Below, in pieces: positions 1 to 6,638 of a stretch of 64,000 bases of DNA. Where the stretch lies: positions 1-64,000 of the forward strand of contig JAJHRQ010000004.1 in the NCBI GenBank assembly GCA_020833645.1, given 5' to 3'. Position 1 is the first letter of the stretch. Every line of letters begins with the position of its first letter. Both the position numbers and the translations under genes were made by a program. The DNA is from Thermocrinis sp. (GTDB taxonomy: Bacteria; Aquificota; Aquificia; Aquificales; Aquificaceae). The notes beneath the pieces are model-generated. The model had not been told where the DNA came from and made no database searches. It saw only the letters and a program-made list of their open reading frames with translations.

Positions 1-694
1 CCTTTACCTTTAGGTTGCCCTCAAAGTCATAGATGCTAACACCATCCGGAGTAATGTCTGCTATTTCTCCATCCTCCAAAGGTATAACCTTCTTGGTAAA
101 GGGAAGCAAAGCTGGAATGTCCGAAGCAAGAAAGTTTTCACCTTCTCCCAGCCCCACCACCAGAGGACTTCCATACCTTACACCTACTATGCGGTTAGGT
201 TCCATGGAACCGATTACCGCAAAGGCATACGCCCCCTTTAGCATAGGTAGGACCTTCAGCACAGCCTTTAGGAGGTCTCCCTCGTAGTTAAGGGAAATCA
301 AATGCACTATGGCTTCGGTGTCCGTCTCGGAAACGTACTTTACGCCCCTTGAGATGAGATATTCCTTTAGCTCTCGGTAGTTTTCTATAATGCCGTTATG
401 TACCAAGGCAAAACGTTCCTGATCATCGGTGTGAGGGTGGGCGTTTAGCTCGCATACGTCCCCATGGGTAGCCCATCGGGTATGCCCTATTCCAGTGGTG
501 GCGTTGAGCTCCTTTCCCCAAAGGCTCTTTATTAGTTCCCTTATCTTACCTACCTTCTTATCCACGAAGATCTGACCACCTTCCAGAAGGGCAACGCCAG
601 AGGAGTCGTAGCCTCTGTATTCAAGGCGTTCCAAGGCTTCCAAAAGTATAAAGACTGCCCTCCTTTTGCCTGTGTATCCAACTATACCGCACAT
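1..694 (-). CDS. glmS: Glutamine--fructose-6-phosphate aminotransferase, N-terminal part (runs off window)
   Basis: Makes glucosamine-6-phosphate from fructose-6-phosphate and glutamine, the first step towards UDP-GlcNAc for peptidoglycan and lipid A. Reading leftward from the ATG at 694-692 gives MCGIVGYTG, the class II glutaminase start in which Cys2 becomes the N-terminal nucleophile. Further on come the family segments EYRGYDSSG, GHTRWATHG and HNGIIENY. About 231 residues are present; the isomerase (SIS) domains lie beyond base 1. There is no Shine-Dalgarno (SD) sequence; a TAAAAT hexamer sits 10 nt before the ATG. It is divergent from def. Family identity is certain; only completeness is unknown. 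Confidence 0.95.
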   Translation of the reverse strand, partial: MCGIVGYTGKRRAVFILLEALERLEYRGYDSSGVALLEGGQIFVDKKVGKIRELIKSLWGKELNATTGIGHTRWATHGDVCELNAHPHTDDQERFALVHNGIIENYRELKEYLISRGVKYVSETDTEAIVHLISLNYEGDLLKAVLKVLPMLKGAYAFAVIGSMEPNRIVGVRYGSPLVVGLGEGENFLASDIPALLPFTKKVIPLEDGEIADITPDGVSIYDFEGNLKVK

Positions 695-704
695 TTAGGG
701 ATGT

Positions 705-710
705 ATTTTA
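705..710 (-). promoter_or_regulatory. Putative -10 hexamer of glmS (leaderless type)
   Basis: On the minus strand TAAAAT lies 10 nt before the glmS ATG, with no SD between. A start site 5-8 nt after the hexamer would leave almost no leader. The divergent def start (739) has a weaker TAAATT at 724-729, 9 nt before its ATG. Inferred from sequence only. Confidence 0.4.
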
Positions 711-738
711 ACACAGTATGGTTTAAATTATTCACACT

Positions 739-1257
739 ATGGCTGTAAGGAAGATTGTTCGATTTCCAGACCCTATTTTGAAAACCCCCACCCTAAAGGT
801 GGATGTTATAGACAGGGATATAGTAAAGCTTGTAGAGGACATGCTTGAAACTATGTATCATGCAGAGGGTGTAGGCTTGGCGGCAAATCAGATAGGAGAA
901 CCCCTCCGCATAATGGTCATAGATACCTCCCCAAAAAAGGAGTCTCCTCCTATAAAGTTGGTGCTCATAAACCCTGAGCTCTTAGAAGGACAGGGTAGCA
1001 TAAGATACAGGGAGGGTTGCCTATCTTTCCCCGGTCTTACGGTGGAGGTGGAGAGATACCAAAAGGTAAGGTTCAGGGCAATGGACCTAAAGGGAGAGAT
1101 AAAGGAGTATGAGTTGGAGGGATTTCCTGCTATAGTATTCCAGCACGAACTGGACCATTTGGATGGCGTTACCTTTATAGACAGGGTAAACGGTCTTAGG
1201 AGGAGGTTAGCCCTTGAAAGATACGCCAAACTCCAACGACAGGATGCCGGAGGTTGA
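739..1257 (+). CDS. def: Peptide deformylase
   Basis: Removes the formyl group from the N-terminal methionine of new proteins; a metal (Fe2+/Zn2+) hydrolase. The 172-residue product has all three family motifs: GVGLAANQIG (44-53), EGCLSFPG with metal ligand Cys94, and HELDH (136-140) with two His ligands and the catalytic Glu. Length is normal. No SD precedes the ATG. The 3' end overlaps the next gene by 44 bp, suggesting coupled translation. Confidence 0.97.
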   Translation: MAVRKIVRFPDPILKTPTLKVDVIDRDIVKLVEDMLETMYHAEGVGLAANQIGEPLRIMVIDTSPKKESPPIKLVLINPELLEGQGSIRYREGCLSFPGLTVEVERYQKVRFRAMDLKGEIKEYELEGFPAIVFQHELDHLDGVTFIDRVNGLRRRLALERYAKLQRQDAGG

Positions 1258-1513
1258 GCTTCTGAAGTTTTACCCCTTTGAAGTAAGCGCCAAAAGGCCC
1301 CGCCTTTTGGGATATGCGGATGTTAAGGTAGACGAGATAATAATAAGGGGTATAAAGCTCTTTGAGGCAAAAAACGGCGGACTCTTTATCCAACTGCCGG
1401 CCATAAATCAAGGTGGCAAGGACTACCCGGTGGTGGAGATAAAATCTAAGACCCTCCTTGACAGGATAAGGAGAGAGGTAGTAGATTACTATAAGGCTCT
1501 TGAAAATGTTTAA
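1214..1513 (+). CDS. SpoVG-family protein
   Basis: A 99-residue protein resembling SpoVG, a small nucleic-acid-binding regulator found well beyond spore formers. Matching features are the run GYADVKVDEIIIRGIKL, then NGGLFIQLP, and a C-terminal helix ending VVDYYKAL, in the same order as Bacillus SpoVG. The TTG at 1214 is preceded by AGGAGGAGG (1198-1206) at 7 nt, a strong SD, so I chose it; the ATG at 1244 is an alternative that keeps the whole conserved part. It overlaps def upstream and resB downstream, so it is probably translated with them. Its role here is unknown. Confidence 0.7.
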   Translation: MKDTPNSNDRMPEVELLKFYPFEVSAKRPRLLGYADVKVDEIIIRGIKLFEAKNGGLFIQLPAINQGGKDYPVVEIKSKTLLDRIRREVVDYYKALENV

Positions 1514-3143
1514 AGGTTATGCCTTTCTGATCCTCTCCTCAGTATTTTTTGTCGGTGTAGTTATTGCAGGGTTATTTCATCTCAAGCAGGTTGGAATTTA
1601 TTATTTTGCCCTCTTGTTTGTCTCGGGCCTTCTGTTTGCAGTGTCCTTTTTGAAGTTTCTCTGGGATAGCCTGAGGGCACTCTACCGAGACTACAAAAAG
1701 TTCAACAGCCTTCCGGTCTTTCTCTTTGAGTTTTTTGCCAGTCTAAAGCTTGCCATATTTTTGATGATCGCCATAGGCATCCTCTCCATGCTGGGTTCCA
1801 CCTACATAGAACAGAACAGACCCTTTGAGTTTTATGTGAATAAGTACGGTCCGGAGAAGGCGGAGTGGTTCTGGAAACTATGGCTAAACGATGTTTTCCA
1901 CTCGTGGTATTACATACTGTTTGTTGCTCTGCTTGCCCTAAACCTGATCCTCTGCTCTTACAAGAGACTGCCTAGTGTTTGGAAGCATACCTTCTCAAAG
2001 GAGAGGTTTCAAAAATTGGACGAGCACTTAGAAAAACACCTAAAACCCATAGAGGTCAAGACGAACCCGGACAAGGAAAAGGTCATAAGATTTCTCCAGT
2101 CAAAGGGTTTTAAGGTCTATGCGGAGGAAGAAGGAAACAGGATTTACCTTTACGGAGAAAAGGGTAAGTACTCCCGGCTTGGGGTTTATGTGGTCCATAT
2201 AGCCCTCCTTGTGATAATGGCAGGGGGACTAATAGACGGACTCTTTGGAAAGAGGGGCATGGTCATTGTGCCAGAGGGTGCAAGAGAAGACAGAATGACA
2301 AGCCTTAGCCAGGATAAGGTCTATAAGCTTCCCTTTCAAATTAAGGTGAACGCCTTTCACATAGTTTCCTACGAAGAGGAGGCAAAGAGAAAGGGTAAAG
2401 AGTTTAGAGGGGACCCAAAGGTAAAGGATGCCATTGCAAGCTTTGAAAGTGAAATAGAGATCATAGAGAACGGCAGAGTGGTCGCCAAAGGAACAGTGGC
2501 TGTAAACGACCCCTTTGAGTACGGAACCTACAGAATATTCCAAGCTAGCTACGGGCTAACTGGCAGTGCGGGCTATGTCAAGCTCTCTGTCTTTGACAGA
2601 AGGACCCTTCCGGAAGACCCTCAAAGGGCGCTTTTGGGAACGGTGGAGCTCAGGGCTGGGCAGGTGGCAGAGTTCAAAGACATGCTCCTTTCCATTGACA
2701 GGTCTGTGTTGAACTTAGAAAACCCAGAGGACACACAGCAGCTAAAGCCTGCCCTGATGATAAAGGTGCTAAAGGATGGAAAGTCCTACGATGTGCCAGT
2801 TATTTACTCTCCTGAGCTTACCGTCTTTGCCTTCTTTCAACTTAAGGAGCTCGCTGACTTTCCTTACATATTCTTCTTAGAGGACTTTAGACCTCAATTT
2901 TTTAGTGGCCTGCAGGTTTCCTACAGCCCTGGTACCCCTTTGATCTGGGGAGGTTCTATACTTTTGGTTTTGGGACTGATCTTAGCCTTCTACACCATTC
3001 ACCGTAAAGTTTGGGCAAGGATAGAAGGAAACAGCCTTAAAATATCCTTTTGGTCCCACAAGCTACGGGAAGAGTTCAGAAGGAGCTTTATAAAGGACCT
3101 GGAGGAGCTCGGTTATGTGGAAAAGAATCTTGGAGAGCGGTAA
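1506..3143 (+). CDS. resB: Cytochrome c biogenesis protein ResB (Ccs1)
   Basis: Membrane component of System II cytochrome c maturation, which with CcsA/ResC carries heme across the membrane and attaches it to apocytochrome. The roughly 545-residue product has N-terminal membrane helices, the family segment LKLAIFLMIAIG followed by STYIEQNRP, another helix at WYYILFVALLALNLIL, then VYVVHIALLVIMAGGLI before a large periplasmic domain, and a C-terminal helix (SILLVLGLILAFYTI). I take the ATG at 1506 (a TTG at 1500 is also open). It overlaps the SpoVG-like gene and the YqhA-like gene. The partner CcsA is not in the window. Confidence 0.9.
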   Translation: MFKGYAFLILSSVFFVGVVIAGLFHLKQVGIYYFALLFVSGLLFAVSFLKFLWDSLRALYRDYKKFNSLPVFLFEFFASLKLAIFLMIAIGILSMLGSTYIEQNRPFEFYVNKYGPEKAEWFWKLWLNDVFHSWYYILFVALLALNLILCSYKRLPSVWKHTFSKERFQKLDEHLEKHLKPIEVKTNPDKEKVIRFLQSKGFKVYAEEEGNRIYLYGEKGKYSRLGVYVVHIALLVIMAGGLIDGLFGKRGMVIVPEGAREDRMTSLSQDKVYKLPFQIKVNAFHIVSYEEEAKRKGKEFRGDPKVKDAIASFESEIEIIENGRVVAKGTVAVNDPFEYGTYRIFQASYGLTGSAGYVKLSVFDRRTLPEDPQRALLGTVELRAGQVAEFKDMLLSIDRSVLNLENPEDTQQLKPALMIKVLKDGKSYDVPVIYSPELTVFAFFQLKELADFPYIFFLEDFRPQFFSGLQVSYSPGTPLIWGGSILLVLGLILAFYTIHRKVWARIEGNSLKISFWSHKLREEFRRSFIKDLEELGYVEKNLGER

Positions 3144-3576
3144 GGCAATAGCCCTCTTACCGTCCCTTAGTTTGTTTGTGGGCGCAGTCTTTTTGAGTTT
3201 TTACGGCATTTATATCTTGCTTGAGACCCTATACAAGGCATTTACTGACGAAATAGCCAGAGACAGCACCATCCTTGCCACCAAGTTTATATCGGTTATG
3301 GACATTCACCTCCTTTCTGTGGTTCTGTACATCTTTGCGGTAGGGCTCTATGAACTTTTCGTGGGAAAGCTTCAAGTGCCCGAGTGGCTAAAGATAGAAA
3401 ACATAGACCAGTTAAAGTCCAAGCTCGCCAGCGTGATTGTGCTTATCCTTGCCATCACCTTTACAAAGAAATTTGTAGAGTGGAAAAACCCGGTGGATAC
3501 TCTCCTCTTTGGTTTGGCAGTATCTGCGGTTATCGCGGTGCTTATCTTTTACTACAAAATCAAATCGGAACACTGA
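3115..3576 (+). CDS. YqhA/UPF0114 family membrane protein
   Basis: A 153-residue integral membrane protein resembling the YqhA (UPF0114) family, whose function is not established. Four hydrophobic segments are visible: LLPSLSLFVGAVFLSFYGIY, LLSVVLYIFAVGLYELFV, LASVIVLILAITF and LLFGLAVSAVIAVLIFYY. The ELFVGKLQVPEWLKI stretch with its following short soluble loop is typical of the family. It starts inside the resB 3' end (29-bp overlap) and stops 3 nt before ispE, so it belongs to the same transcript. Confidence 0.7.
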   Translation: MWKRILESGKAIALLPSLSLFVGAVFLSFYGIYILLETLYKAFTDEIARDSTILATKFISVMDIHLLSVVLYIFAVGLYELFVGKLQVPEWLKIENIDQLKSKLASVIVLILAITFTKKFVEWKNPVDTLLFGLAVSAVIAVLIFYYKIKSEH

Positions 3577-3579
3577 GTC

Positions 3580-4470
3580 ATGGAGCTTCTGTCCCCTGCC
3601 AAGTTGAACTTGGGACTTTGGCTTTTAGGAAAGCGCCAAGATAACTACCATGAGATTTTTACCATCTTTCAGGCTATAAGCCTCTTTGACAGGATAGAGA
3701 TTTTAGAAAAAGGTCCACTGCGGGTGGAAACCTCCAAAGGCATACCCCAAGAGGAAAATTTGGTTTATAAAGCCCTAAGGCTCATGGAAAGAGCCCTAGG
3801 CACCGACTTGGAGGTACAGGTTTACATAGAGAAGGTTATCCCGATAGGCGGAGGCTTGGGTGGCGGTTCATCTAATGTGGCAACCGTTTTAATGGGCGTC
3901 AACAAACTCTTGGGCGAGCCCCTGAGCTTTGAAGAGCTAAAAGCTATAGCCTCTGCGGTCTCATCCGATGCGGTATTCTTTTTGTACGGTGGTTCTGCTG
4001 TGGGCACTGGTAGAGGAGAAAAGATCCAGCCTATTGACCTTCCCAAGTTTAAGTTTGTGGTGGTCTATCCGGGGGTTGCGGTATCCACTAAGAAAATCTA
4101 CTCCCTGGTAGGTGAAAAACAATTGACACCCAACTTGGACCGTGATAAAATAATAAATTGCTTAGTAAGGGGTGAGCTCGAGGTTCTGGAGAACAGGTTG
4201 GGCGAGCTGTGTGCAGAAGAGGTGCCCCAAGTGGGCGAAGTGGTTAGGTTCTTGAGGAGTGTGGGTAAGAGGCCTCTGGTTAGTGGAAGTGGTTCTTGCG
4301 TGTTCTTTGTGGGAGAATCGGAAGAGAGCCTAAGAAGGGCTTGTCAGCTGAGAGGTTGGCAAGTCTATGAGGTGGAAAGCTTGGGGTGTAGCTCAACTGG
4401 CAGAGCACCGGACTTTGGATCCGGGGGCTCCTGGTTCGAGTCCAGGCACCCCAGCTTTCCCCTCCCATAA
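3580..4470 (+). CDS. ispE: 4-diphosphocytidyl-2-C-methyl-D-erythritol kinase (IspE), frame continuing through tRNA-Gln
   Basis: GHMP kinase of the MEP isoprenoid pathway, phosphorylating CDP-ME. Motifs: SPAKLNLGL (5-13, with the catalytic Lys), the ATP-binding loop PIGGGLGGGSSN (88-99), catalytic Asp130 in VSSDAVFF, and the C-terminal VSGSGSCVF. The family domain ends around residue 267 (RGWQVYEVES). There is no stop codon there: the frame continues through the complete tRNA-Gln gene (4382-4454) and ends at TAA 4468-4470, adding about 28 residues encoded by tRNA sequence. The kinase call is secure; whether the extended tail is ever made is open. Confidence 0.93.
   Translation: MELLSPAKLNLGLWLLGKRQDNYHEIFTIFQAISLFDRIEILEKGPLRVETSKGIPQEENLVYKALRLMERALGTDLEVQVYIEKVIPIGGGLGGGSSNVATVLMGVNKLLGEPLSFEELKAIASAVSSDAVFFLYGGSAVGTGRGEKIQPIDLPKFKFVVVYPGVAVSTKKIYSLVGEKQLTPNLDRDKIINCLVRGELEVLENRLGELCAEEVPQVGEVVRFLRSVGKRPLVSGSGSCVFFVGESEESLRRACQLRGWQVYEVESLGCSSTGRAPDFGSGGSWFESRHPSFPLP
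4382..4454 (+). tRNA. tRNA-Gln (anticodon TTG)
   Basis: A complete 73-nt cloverleaf: acceptor stem TGGGGTG/CACCCCA, D arm GCTC/GAGC, anticodon stem CCGGA/TCCGG with loop CTTTGGA (anticodon TTG), T arm CCTGG-TTCGAGT-CCAGG, discriminator G4454. CCA is not encoded (next bases are CTT). It lies entirely within the ispE reading frame on the same strand and ahead of prs, so it is probably cut from the ispE transcript unless it has its own promoter inside ispE. Confidence 0.97.
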
Positions 4471-4488
4471 AAACTAAGAGGTTTGATT

Positions 4489-5427
4489 ATGATCGGTTCT
4501 ATTAAACTTTTGACCGGTACCAGCAATCAAAATCTGGCAAAGGAAGTTTCTGAGTATTTAAACATCCCTCTCTCTGATGCGATCGTCTCACGCTTTAGCG
4601 ACGGAGAGATAAGGGTCCAGATAAACGAGTCTATGAGGGGCGAGGATGTTTTTGTGATCCAGTCCCTCTGCCCTCCCATAAACGAGAGCATAATGGAGCT
4701 CCTTCTCATCTTGGATGCCATAAAGAGGGCTTCCGCTGGTAGGATTACCGCGGTGATACCTTATTATGCCTACGCAAGACAGGACAGAAAGGACAAGCCG
4801 AGGGTTCCCATAAGCGCAAGGCTTTTGGCAGACCTTATAACGGTTGCTGGTGCCCAAAGGGTGGTGGTGGTGGATTTGCATTCTCCTCAAATTCAGGGGT
4901 TTTTTAACATACCCGTTGATAATTTACACGCATTGGGCGTTCTTTATGATTACCTCAAGGATAAGGTGGATAGTAGTAATACGGTGGTGGTTTCTCCCGA
5001 CGCGGGAGGTGTGGAAAGGGCAAGGCTACTTGCCAACAAAATAGGTTGTCCCATAGCCATAATCTACAAAAGAAGACCCGAACCCAATGTGGCGGAGGTT
5101 CTTGACATAATAGGGGATGTAAAGGGTAAAAGGGCTATAATCGTTGATGACATAATAGACACCGCGGGTACCGTGTGTGCTGCCAGTGAGCTGTTGCTTT
5201 CAAAGGGTGCCAGTAGGGTGGATGTGGTTGCTACCCATGGACTGTTGTCTGGTCCTGCGGTGGAAAGACTAAGGAAATCGTCCATAGAGGAGGTGGTTGT
5301 AACCAACACCATACCAGTAGGACACAAGAACCTTGAAAAGCTCAAGGTTGTATCCATAGCTCCCCTCATAGGGGAAGCCATAAGAAGGATCCACGAAGGA
5401 GAATCTGTTAGCATGCTATTTACATAA
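4489..5427 (+). CDS. prs: Ribose-phosphate pyrophosphokinase
   Basis: Makes PRPP from ribose-5-phosphate and ATP for purine, pyrimidine, His and Trp synthesis. Family motifs: TGTSNQNLA near the N-terminus, FSDGEIRVQI, the Mg/ATP region VVVDLHSPQIQGFF, VVSPDAGGVERA, and the PRPP loop VDDIIDTAGT. About 312 residues, the normal length. The ATG at 4489 has AGAGG 7 nt upstream, preferred over a TTG two codons earlier. It follows tRNA-Gln and precedes rplY by 11 nt. Confidence 0.97.
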   Translation: MIGSIKLLTGTSNQNLAKEVSEYLNIPLSDAIVSRFSDGEIRVQINESMRGEDVFVIQSLCPPINESIMELLLILDAIKRASAGRITAVIPYYAYARQDRKDKPRVPISARLLADLITVAGAQRVVVVDLHSPQIQGFFNIPVDNLHALGVLYDYLKDKVDSSNTVVVSPDAGGVERARLLANKIGCPIAIIYKRRPEPNVAEVLDIIGDVKGKRAIIVDDIIDTAGTVCAASELLLSKGASRVDVVATHGLLSGPAVERLRKSSIEEVVVTNTIPVGHKNLEKLKVVSIAPLIGEAIRRIHEGESVSMLFT

Positions 5428-5438
5428 AGGAGGAAAGC

Positions 5439-6020
5439 ATGAAAAGGATAGAAGTTAAGCTAATTCCCAGAACACTCGGACGCAAAAGTGAGAGAAAGCG
5501 AATGAGAAGAGAGGGTTATATCCCCGTAGAGATCTATGGTAAGGGAGTAGAAAACGCCCACGCATACATGAGCCTGAAGGACTTTTTGGCTTTGCCTCAC
5601 GGTGAGACCTTTCTGATTGTGGCGGATTTGAACGGCGACAAAAGGGTGTGCTTTTTGAAGGAGGTTCAATACGGTTGGCTCGGAGACAATCCCATACACG
5701 TAGACCTTTACGATATTTCTAAGGTCAAGGAGATAGACATAGAGGTGCCTATAGAGTTTGTGGGCGTGCCAGAGGGTGTAGCCTTGGGTGGAACCTTTGA
5801 GATAATTCTTTCAACCCTTACCGTAAGGGCAAGCGTGGAAAACATACCCGACAAGGTCGTAGTGGATGTTAGCAAGTTGGGGCTTGGAGACTCTTTGCAC
5901 GTTAGGGATATACAACCTCCACCTAACTGTATCATACTAGACAACCCCGAGGAGGTGGTGGCGGTAGTCTTAGAACCCGAAGCGGAAGAGACAACCACTG
6001 AAGAAACTACCACCACCTAA
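5439..6020 (+). CDS. rplY: 50S ribosomal protein L25 (CTC form)
   Basis: 5S-rRNA-binding ribosomal protein of the longer general-stress (CTC/TL5) type. The 193-residue product starts with the L25 beta-barrel domain (IPVEIYGKGVENAH, HVDLYDISK) followed by the TL5 C-terminal domain (VPIEFVGVPEGVALGG), and ends in an acidic Glu/Thr tail (EAEETTTEETTTT). GGAGG is well placed before the ATG at 5439. The stop overlaps the pth start (TAATG), so the two are translationally coupled; rplY-pth is a common bacterial pair. Confidence 0.95.
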   Translation: MKRIEVKLIPRTLGRKSERKRMRREGYIPVEIYGKGVENAHAYMSLKDFLALPHGETFLIVADLNGDKRVCFLKEVQYGWLGDNPIHVDLYDISKVKEIDIEVPIEFVGVPEGVALGGTFEIILSTLTVRASVENIPDKVVVDVSKLGLGDSLHVRDIQPPPNCIILDNPEEVVAVVLEPEAEETTTEETTTT

Positions 6021-6592
6021 TGATAAGGCTTTTGGTAGGTCTTGGAAACCCGGGGAAAAAGTACGAAAGAACCCGGCACAATGTGGGCTTTATGGTGGTG
6101 GATGAGTTCTTAAAAAAACTGAGGGTGAAGGACTACAGGGAAGAGTGTCTTTCTCATCTTTATAGGGTTAAGGTTTTTGATAGGGAGGTTTTGGTGGCAA
6201 AGCCACAAACCTACATGAACAACTCGGGGCTTGCGGTTTTAAACATCCTTGAAGAGTACGAAATCCATCCAGAGGAGATGATGGTAATTTACGACGACTT
6301 GGACCTACCCTTGGGTAGGATACGTTTGCGCCTTGAGGGCAGTAGTGGAGGTCACCATGGCGTTGAGTCCATAATAAAGGAAATAAAGTCCGAAAACTTT
6401 GTAAGGCTTAGAATAGGCATAGGAAGACCCAAGGATAAAAGCAAAGTGGTAGAGTATGTGCTCTCTCCCTTTTCCCCCGAGGAGGAGCCCTTGCTGTATG
6501 CGGTTTTAAGCAGGGCTTGTGAGTGTATCCTCAGATGCCTTGAAACCTCTCCTCAGGACTCCATGTCCTTTTGCAACGCACCGCTGGAATAA
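6020..6592 (+). CDS. pth: Peptidyl-tRNA hydrolase
   Basis: Frees tRNA from peptidyl-tRNAs that drop off ribosomes. The 190-residue product has the family signatures VGLGNPGKKYERTRHNVGF near the N-terminus with the catalytic His in HNVG, KPQTYMNNSG, the catalytic-Asp region YDDLDLPLG, and GSSGGHHGVESI. The ATG overlaps the rplY stop. This is the last gene of the rightward block; a convergent TonB receptor gene ends 46 bp away. Confidence 0.97.
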   Translation: MIRLLVGLGNPGKKYERTRHNVGFMVVDEFLKKLRVKDYREECLSHLYRVKVFDREVLVAKPQTYMNNSGLAVLNILEEYEIHPEEMMVIYDDLDLPLGRIRLRLEGSSGGHHGVESIIKEIKSENFVRLRIGIGRPKDKSKVVEYVLSPFSPEEEPLLYAVLSRACECILRCLETSPQDSMSFCNAPLE

Positions 6593-6608
6593 ATCATTTT
6601 TAATAAAG

Positions 6609-6630
6609 CCCGCCCCCCTCTCCCCCCCAC
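6609..6630 (-). other. G-rich tract with G-quadruplex potential between convergent genes
   Basis: On the minus strand this 22-base stretch contains runs of 7, 6 and 3 guanines separated by 1-3 bases. Splitting the longest run gives four G3 tracts with short loops. It lies just after the stop of the copper receptor gene and after pth on the other strand. No hairpin terminator is visible in the 46-bp gap. A role in ending transcription is only a guess. Confidence 0.4.
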
Positions 6631-6638
6631 CAATTTAT

